Shown piece after piece: positions 57,501 through 64,000 of a stretch of 64,000 nucleotides of DNA. The position numbers and the translations under genes were made by a program. Within the stretch, counting starts at the first letter, position 1. Each line of letters begins with the position of its first letter. The stretch is from Ministeria vibrans ATCC 50519 (taxonomy: Eukaryota; Opisthokonta; Filasterea). Under the pieces are notes generated by a model, which worked only from the letters and a program-made list of their open reading frames with translations, had not been told where the DNA came from and did not search any database. The DNA is taken from NCBI GenBank assembly GCA_943704425.1, contig CALSCP010001493.1, forward strand, positions 42,196 through 106,195, written 5' to 3'.

Positions 57501-59152
57501 CAAGGCCGCAGCTCTTCGTACTTGCTCGTGTGCTGTGCGCCCAGTAGCCGCACACGCTCCGCGTGTGTGTTGCGGGCCAGATCGTCCTCGAGACGAGCAC
57601 GCTTCTCGGCCATGTCCTGGGCAAGACGCGGCCAGGTCTCCGTGTGAATCTCACTCACACGACTTGTCACGCCTGCGTTGTCTTCAAATTCCCAATTGGA
57701 GAGTGTCGATGCGTAGCGGGCGGCGGTCACACTCGAACCAAGCTCCACCAGTTCGTTCACGTCCGCCTGAACAGTCACGTAGGACGCCTCAAGCGCACCA
57801 AGCACGGCGAGATGAAACTGAGCGGTGCGCGAGTCGGTCACGTCCACGACCACATGGACTTCGGCAAGACGATCACGTGTCCACACGGCGAGACGGTCGT
57901 AGAGCGCCCGATGGTTACTTCCGGCCAGACGCCAGTCGGCCTTGAATCGTTCACGCGCCAGATCGTCGTCGAGTTTGGCACGCAACGTGACTGCCTTGCC
58001 ATCAAACTCGAGCCAGGCGTCGTCGACGGTGCGCTCACGAGAATCCACGTCGTCCACATGTTCGTAGCACCACTGCGAGTACACGCTCGTGTACTCGGCC
58101 GCGCGCACCGCCTCTCCCAGATCGTTCAAGGGCTGCACGCGCGTCTCCGTCATTTCACCCTTGGTGCGCTCGTGTGCATCCAACAGACTCAACTGCAACT
58201 GCGCCTCGGCCACATTGAGAACAATGGCGCGCTGCGTTTGGTCCAGGTAAGCACGACGCTCGTCGATCCAATGCGAGAGCTTGTCGTACACGTCCGCGTG
58301 CATCTTCGCCTTGAGTCGCGTCGCCGCCTTGTACTCTTCGCGCGCCAAATTGTCCTCCAAAATCGGCTTCTTCTCCAGTCCAGCCGCCACCACATGCTCC
58401 ATGCCATCGCGCACTGCCGCATCACACGTCTCTACCTGCGCCATCCACTCAAACCGTTCCTGCACCAGCTCCGCACCCAGCCGGGCCATCTTGGCGACCG
58501 ACCCGGCCTGCACGCTCGCAAGCTCCTTCTCAAACGCATCGTGTACCTTCAGATCGTGAAGTGCAACGCCCACCGACTCAACAATGTCGCGCTGGGCCAC
58601 GTACGCCTGCTTGGCCGCAATCCACTTGGTCATTTTGCCATTCAGTAGGCTAAACACACACACACACACACAAACAAGAACAACAATGCAATTATATAAA
58701 ACGCTATCATTAGTCGCTGCCCGTTCACCTGTGTTGCTTAAAGAGCTGATGGAGACGCAGCTGACGACGGAGTTCACGGAAAAGCTCAGCCTCACAGCGC
58801 TCTGCCTCTTTGATGCGCTGCACACGAGCATCAAGCGACTCGTAGCGCAGCAGTGGGTCCTCAGGGACAAACGGAGCGCGACCGTGGTCGGTCAAGCGCG
58901 TTGATAGAGTGCGATAGAGTGCGTCAATTTCGAGATGCGCTGAGAACACCACTGCCTTGTGCTGTGTCTTGTACGCGCTGAACCGGTCGACGCGTGACTG
59001 AGCATTGCGCAGTGTATTGTCGCTGGCCAGAATGTTCTCCAGCAGCTGCTCGGTCGGCTGAAGTGCACTCGCAAGGCTCTTTGCTTGCACCACATAGCGT
59101 TTGCGCATCTCATCATTTGTCTAAAAGGCCACAATAAAAAATAACAAAAAAA

Positions 59153-59206
<54 letters not shown>

Positions 59207-59232
59207 TTATTAGTATTATTATAAGTATTAGT

Positions 59233-59266
<34 letters not shown>

Positions 59267-59292
59267 GTATTAGTATTATTATTAGTATTAGT

Positions 59293-59366
<74 letters not shown>

Positions 59367-60534
59367 CATTATTATTATTATTATTATCATTATTATTATT
59401 GATTTCGTGCGGGAGGGTCGCTGCACCTTTTCAAAGTTGAGGACTTTTGTAATGCGACGAGCGGCAAGGTCAACCTTGTGGGCTCGGTTGAGGCCATGGT
59501 AGTACTCAGAGACGTAGACAATCATCGCCTTCTCGTCGAGGTGCATCAGTTCCTCCGGTGTCAAGTACTAGTACAGACCTGTTAAAACTGTGCGCGTCAC
59601 CATCATCTCCTTCTTTACCTGTTCGAGGCCAAAATAGTCTTCGGCAACGCGGAAGGCAAGAAGGAGATTGTCGCGTGCGTTGTGCGGACTCAGTGTGCTA
59701 AACGGAATCATTTTGGGACGGAACTTGTGGAGAATGGCGCAGAAGGCCATGCCTGTCACCAGAAGAGAAACACAGATAGGCGCCTCATCAATCACAATTC
59801 ACGACATGCGCTGCTTGCATCGCCTCGGCGTACCGTCGTGGAAGCTCTTCTTGAAGTTGGTCACGTCAACAGTGGCATAGGCATGCAGATGGAACTGCAC
59901 CCACCGCAAGAGTGCATCCTTCGCCGAGAGCTGGTCCTCGGCAGGAGCACCGCCGTCGTCGTCGCTGTCCTCATCAAACCGCATATACTTCGACATGAGT
60001 GCCCACACCAGCGCAAGCGCCTACGCAAGCAGGTGGAGAGGGCGGAGAAGAATCAACAACAAGAGCAACAACAACACAGAGAGAGTGAGATCGCACGTCC
60101 TTCTCATCGCCTGCAATGAGGTTCTCGGCCGACGGCTTCAGCGACATCTTGACGTTGCAGTCCTTGAACATGAAGTCGAGGGTCCGCGCGACCTGATGCG
60201 GCACAGAGGACGGTGTTGAGGGCGTGTCATGGTTTTCATCACTCAGACAATGTTTGTTTGTACCTGTTCGATCTTTTGCGCTTGAAACCGGATGGGTGTT
60301 TTTGAAATGGGGACCTACAGAGAGGCAGACGTGTGAGCACAGGAAGGAGGGCGAGAGAGGCGGGATGCGGACCGTTTTCTCCGAGAGCGCTTCAATGAGC
60401 GACGCGAGCACTCCCGGCTGTCCAAGGTCGCGCACCACATCGTCAATCGGCTGCATGTTGCGTCCTTGCAGTTTCTGATTGGTCCATCGTGTGAAGATCT
60501 TGCGCTGCAGTCGCACCCAGTCGTGATCGGACAT
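53929..60534 (-). CDS. Alpha-actinin-like protein with expanded rod (about ten repeats)
   Basis: Ten phased exons (60373-60534, 60264-60314, 60097-60192, 59834-60020, 59619-59752, 59427-59567, 58729-59120, 54563-58649, 54262-54387, 53929-54186) give 1877 residues; canonical alpha-actinin has about 890. Two calponin-homology domains lead: KIFTRWTNQKLQGRNMQPID to LALVWALMSKY, and LLRWVQFHLHAYATVDVTNF to EKAMIVYVSEYYHGL. The rod consists of repeats of about 126 residues with a recurring W-x-x-x-K-x-A-Y ... A-Q-x-K-L-S-V-L pattern and an ILEDDLARxxFAExxRL segment. The C terminus has a canonical EF-hand (DRDRSGYIDHKE), a second degenerate EF-hand (GVDGKIAFERF) and an EF3/4-type end. It should cross-link actin with calcium sensitivity over a longer span. 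The rod exon alone is 4087 bp. Confidence 0.9.
54424..54562. repeat. (CA)n and (CATA)n microsatellites in alpha-actinin intron
   Basis: Two CACACAAAGACACACA blocks, a long CA run and (ACAT)n immediately against the donor of intron 54388-54562. Confidence 0.9.
59152..59401. repeat. (ATT)n-type microsatellite in alpha-actinin intron
   Basis: About 250 bp of ATT triplets interrupted by AGT variants (TATTAGTATT) in intron 59121-59426, the longest low-complexity tract in the window. Confidence 0.9.
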
Positions 60535-60600
60535 GATGAAAAATTTGTTTGAAAATCAACTGTTATTTACTGATTAGCGAATATTTCACTAATTTTCAAC
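60535..60600. promoter_or_regulatory. 66-bp spacer between alpha-actinin (-) and EF-hand gene (+)
   Basis: The shortest divergent spacer here, nearly all AT, with TTATTTACTGATTAGCGAAT in the middle. Transcription start sites must be within or close to the start codons. Confidence 0.5.
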
Positions 60601-63170
60601 ATGTCGGCTCAGGAGTCGGTGGCAGCCGCCTTTCGTATGGCGGACACTGATGGTGACGGGCATATTGACATTGGGCAGTTGCGTGTGTTGATGGAATCGC
60701 TGGGAATCGCTGCGGGCGATTCGGAACTTGCCGCGGCGTTCTCGGCGCTTGACCCGCAGGCATCGGGGCTGGTGTCGCTCGAGAGCATCACGGGCGCGCT
60801 GTCGTCGGTAATGGGGGCGGCGGAGGACGCGGGCGACGCCGACCAGAGCGTGTCGACGACGACAACGACGACGGTGGTCCCTTCGTCGCCACCGCGCTCA
60901 CGCAACGCCGAGATGCACGCCGAGGCAGCCCGGCGCGCCAAGGCGACCATCAAGATGTACGAGGAGGAACTGGCCGACTCGCAGAACCGTGTGGAGCGAC
61001 TTGAGAGCCAACTGGGACGAGCAAAACAGACGATCCGCGAGCGCGAGTCGGAATTACAAATAGCGCGTGATCGCGACTGCCAGCGCGAGGCGGACGTGTT
61101 GCGCGAGACCGCGGCGCTTCGCAAGGAGGTCGAGGAGGCGCGCAAAGAGAAAAGCCGTGTCAAGGAGGAGCTGGAGCGTCGAATTCACTCGCTCACGGCG
61201 CAAGCGATGCAGGCACTTCAACCCTACCAGGGAATGGACGATGATCAACCAGAGGACGATAGCAGTGCTATGGAAACACCGACGAAGGGGGCGTGGAAGC
61301 TTGGGGCGGATGTGGACACGCCGGAGGGGCGCAGAAGACGGGTACAGGAGGAGGCAGAGCTGCGTGCAGCAGAATTGGAGGAGATGCTTGCACACGCACG
61401 CGCGGGCGAGGCGACTGCCCTTGAACAGGCTCGAGTGTCTATGGACGAATTGAAGCTGGGGCAGACGGAGATTGCACGGGAGCGTGTTGAGATTGAGCGC
61501 AAATGGGAGCTGTTGAGGGAGCGCGAAGAGCGACAGCGCGAAGAGTTGCTGGTGTACCGTGAACGACACAGCGACGCCGGTCAGCAACAGTCACTCAGTG
61601 AAGAGATTGCGCAGGCGGAAGAGGAACGACAACGGCGTGAGAAGCAGCGTGAAGCGAATGCGGAAGAGAAAGCGACAGCAGTGGTGACGACCTGTGAGGT
61701 GGGAGTGGGGACCGAGCCCCCGATGACGAGCGAGGTGTGCGTTGGTACGGAGATGCGGGCCACGTGTGATGCTAGTGCGAGTACAGATGTCGCTGTACTG
61801 TGTGACGCCGGTGTGGTCACGGATCATGGAGTGCTTGTGGATGCTATGGCCAACACGGACATGTGTGAGAGCCGCACGGTGTGCACTAGCACCGATGTGT
61901 GTGAAACACATGAGATGAGTGTCAATACGGAGACGGCGACAAGTGACGTCGCGGTGAATACGGATGTGGAGGAGAATGAGGCAGAACCTGTCGCAGTAGC
62001 CGAGGCGGTTGCAGAGGAGGCGGAGAAAGAAGAGACCATCTCAAAGCAAAGCTGTGATGCAATGGTGAACACCGAGGCACATGAGACACGTGAGCGTGCG
62101 ATGAACACTGAGACGGAGGCACGCAAAGTGACACAGAGCACTGCAAGTGAAACAGATCGTGTGACCGTCAGCGATGCACAGAGCAACACAGACGCACTCT
62201 CGAGTCGCACTGTGACCACCAACACGGAGAGTGTGCCGCTTGCAGACTGCTCAAGTAACACCGAGACGGTCGCACAGGTGCACTGTGCGAGTAACACAGA
62301 GAACACTGAATGCGCTGTCACGGATTGCGCCAGTAATACCGACACAGTGGCACGAGTACACTGCGCAATCAACACCGAATGTACGACAGAGACGGTGGCA
62401 GTCAACACAGATGTACCAGAAGAAAAGGAGGAGGAGGAGGAGGAGGACGGACGTGTGCTGGAGGGTGAGTACGCTGCGCTCATGAACAGACACGAAAAGC
62501 TGCTCAAGGAACACACGCGACTCATTCGTCGCTCTCACACTCTCGAAGAAGTACGGTTTATTGAATATTATTATTATGTAATTATGGTGTACTTAATAAT
62601 GTCGTCAACGCGTGTAGATTCAAACACAGATGTCCGAAAGCATTCCCTCCATTTCAACTCACTGGCACGCACAACAAACCAGCCCGCTCAAGAGTACCCC
62701 TTCATTTTCCCCTTCCCACTCTCCAGTGCGTCGCACGTCTCTCTTCCGCTCCAGTGAGCCATCAACCCCCACCCCCACTGCTTCTGTTACTACTACTACG
62801 ACTACTGATGCTAGTGATGCTGCCTCTGCGAGCGTCTCTGATGCCGATCAACGGCAGTTGGCGACGTCCCTCTTGCAACGTCTCTTGAGCCGTTTCCGCC
62901 CTGAGAAAGACACCGACAGTGCAACAGAGCCCTTTAGCAGTGCCACCAACACAGACGATCTTGCAACACCCGACAGTACTGACTCACACACCACTCACAT
63001 TCACACACAGTCTCTCTCACACGCTTCTCTCTTATTTTTCTCTATCACCGTGTTTCTTTTGTCCCTCTCTCTCTCGCTCGTGTCCAGCCCCTTCGGCTCT
63101 TCCCTTTGACGTCGCGGCTCTCACTGACCAGTTCGCATACACCACTGCATCTGTGCCCCGTCGCAAGTGA
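60601..63170 (+). CDS. EF-hand and coiled-coil protein with degenerate NT(D/E) repeats
   Basis: Three exons (60601-62550, 62618-62975, 63088-63170) give 796 residues. An EF-hand pair opens the protein: the first loop DTDGDGHIDIGQ is canonical, the second (DPQASGLVSLES) degenerate. A coiled coil spans about residues 105-360, then about 250 residues are made of irregular 10-16-residue repeats with a core (A/S/V)(N/S)T(D/E), for example CASNTDTVA, AVNTDV and QSNTDALS. A second coiled coil (LMNRHEKLLKEHTRLIRR) and a Ser/Thr/Pro-rich tail follow. Family not recognised; the layout suggests a cytoskeletal or centrosomal calcium-responsive scaffold, which is inference. The Thr-Asp/Glu cores could be multivalent docking or phosphorylation sites. 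Confidence 0.7.
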
Positions 63171-63336
63171 GAAAACCTTCTATTTATTTTTTTTCTCCCC
63201 CTCCCGTCATTTTTTGTCAATACACATTTTATATTTCTTCATTGTGGTGTGCTGCATAAGCAAAAGGATGGGGGGAAAAAGAACAAGAGCGAAGTTGAGG
63301 CCGCGTAAGAGTATGGTGAAAGTGTGTGGGGGATTA

Positions 63337-63948
63337 TTAGTCAATGTAGTTTGAGAGCCATTTGAATCCTTCGGCGTAGCCGGCACGTCTGACAACAGTG
63401 CACATGAAGACCTCGCAAGGGCGAGTGTCCTTGAGTGCGCTCCTGGGCGTCTCCTTGCCCGTCGTGAGGTGGTGCAATCCCAGCGCAGTACGCAGCTCCT
63501 CCTCACTCGCCGCCTGAGGAACGTCAATCTTGTTGCCCAGCACAAGGAAGGGCACTTGCGACAGGTTCTCGTCCGACATCAGGCTCTACATGACAATACA
63601 CATAACGCATGTGAGTCGATGTATGTGGTGCGTGTGTGTGTGGCGAGTGTGTCTCTTGTGGTGAGCATGTGTATGTGCGCTTGTGGTGAGCATGTGTATG
63701 TGCGCTTGTGTGTATGTATGTGGTGCGTGTGTGTGTATGTGGTAAGGCAAATGGGAAAGACACAGAATGAAGACGTACGTCGAGCTCCACTTTGGTCTCG
63801 GCGAGTCGCGCACGATCAGCCGAGTCGACAAGATAGACAATCGCATCGACTGCCGGGAAGTAATCGCGCCACACGCGGCGTGCCTGCGCGTGTCCACCCA
63901 AGTCAAACGTCTTGAACTTGATCTTGCCAATCGCGAGCTCTTCCATGT
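63337..63948 (-). CDS. SAR1: SAR1 small GTPase (COPII coat), 3' exons
   Basis: Two exons (63779-63948 and 63337-63585) encode the C-terminal 139 residues. Visible motifs are [20 protein letters not shown] (switch II with the catalytic His after DLGG), [36 protein letters not shown] (NKID guanine specificity), ELRTALGL and [20 protein letters not shown], the SAR1-specific C terminus. SAR1 recruits Sec23/24 to ER exit sites. The P-loop and N-terminal amphipathic helix are encoded by exons beyond the window; the acceptor at 63949-63951 shows the continuation. Intron 63586-63778 contains TG-rich microsatellite. Confidence 0.95.
63607..63742. repeat. TG-rich imperfect repeat in the SAR1 intron
   Basis: TGTATGTGGTGCGTGTGTG and GAGCATGTGTATGTGCGCTT each occur twice, in a (TG)n background. 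Confidence 0.8.
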
Positions 63949-64000
63949 CTACAAACGGACGTTTCAAATCACGAGTTTCACTCACCTTCACCTATACCAT

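Noticed and set aside
55772-57547. 591-codon plus-strand frame within alpha-actinin
   Set aside because: Antisense to the rod repeats; its apparent periodicity merely reflects the repeats on the other strand.

Overview
This is a 64 kb piece of a nuclear genome from a microbial eukaryote. Evidence: densely spaced spliced genes with short GT-AG introns (mostly 50-110 bp), AT-rich spacers, and many microsatellites. The gene set (phosphorylase kinase regulatory subunit, ELAPOR/EIG121-like receptor, PTTG1IP-like protein, CCDC112, TBC1D15-type RabGAP, alpha-actinin, RasGEF with a C1 domain, TKL-type LRR receptor kinase) looks like that of a unicellular amorphean, for example a protist related to holozoans or amoebozoans. 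I cannot name the species. There is no bacterial, viral, CRISPR or transposase signal. Exon coordinates come from reading frames, splice sites and family conservation by eye. Most internal junctions preserve phase exactly; first exons are the least certain.

Layout. 1-0.9 kb: a coiled-coil gene (+) cut by a 9-N gap and a low-complexity frame (-) that also runs into the gap. 1.3-4.3 kb: head-to-head SGNH-hydrolase-like gene (-) and SCCPDH-like oxidoreductase (+). 4.4-10.4 kb: a small acidic protein and a large LRR receptor kinase (+). 10.6-13.2 kb: helicase-associated-repeat protein (-) and CCDC47 (+), both lacking 5' ends at a 10-N gap. 13.3-15.5 kb: an aspartate aminotransferase gene missing its N-terminal half (-), a dispersed repeat and a small TATA-driven unit full of hairpins. 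15.6-18 kb: TRM10 tRNA methyltransferase (+) and an unknown nuclear-type basic protein (-). 18.1-24.2 kb: an intronless 2006-residue RasGEF (+). 24.3-34.4 kb: three minus-strand genes, PTTG1IP-like, a tail-anchored unknown and a Munc13-like MUN-domain protein. 34.6-41.4 kb: ELAPOR-like receptor and CCDC112 (+). 41.6-48.7 kb: TBC1D15-like RabGAP and a GH65 glucosidase (-). 48.8-53.8 kb: phosphorylase kinase regulatory subunit (+). 53.9-60.5 kb: an unusually long alpha-actinin (-). 60.6-63.2 kb: EF-hand/coiled-coil protein (+). 63.3 kb-end: SAR1 GTPase (-), 5' end off the window.

There is no operon logic, but several themes recur: vesicle traffic and the secretory pathway (SAR1, TBC, MUN, CCDC47, ELAPOR, PTTG1IP), carbohydrate enzymes (GH65, phosphorylase kinase), and cytoskeleton/centrosome proteins (alpha-actinin, CCDC112, coiled-coil proteins). 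Five head-to-head gene pairs share only 66-151 bp between start codons, implying bidirectional promoters. About 35 of roughly 88 placed introns begin GTAC rather than the usual GTAAGT-like donor.

The most unusual items are: the GH65 enzyme with two ~137-residue repeats inserted in its N-terminal domain; the alpha-actinin with about ten rod repeats; the SGNH protein with Gly in place of the catalytic Ser; the half-length aminotransferase; a three-copy intergenic repeat family; and the hairpin-rich small transcription unit near 15.3 kb.
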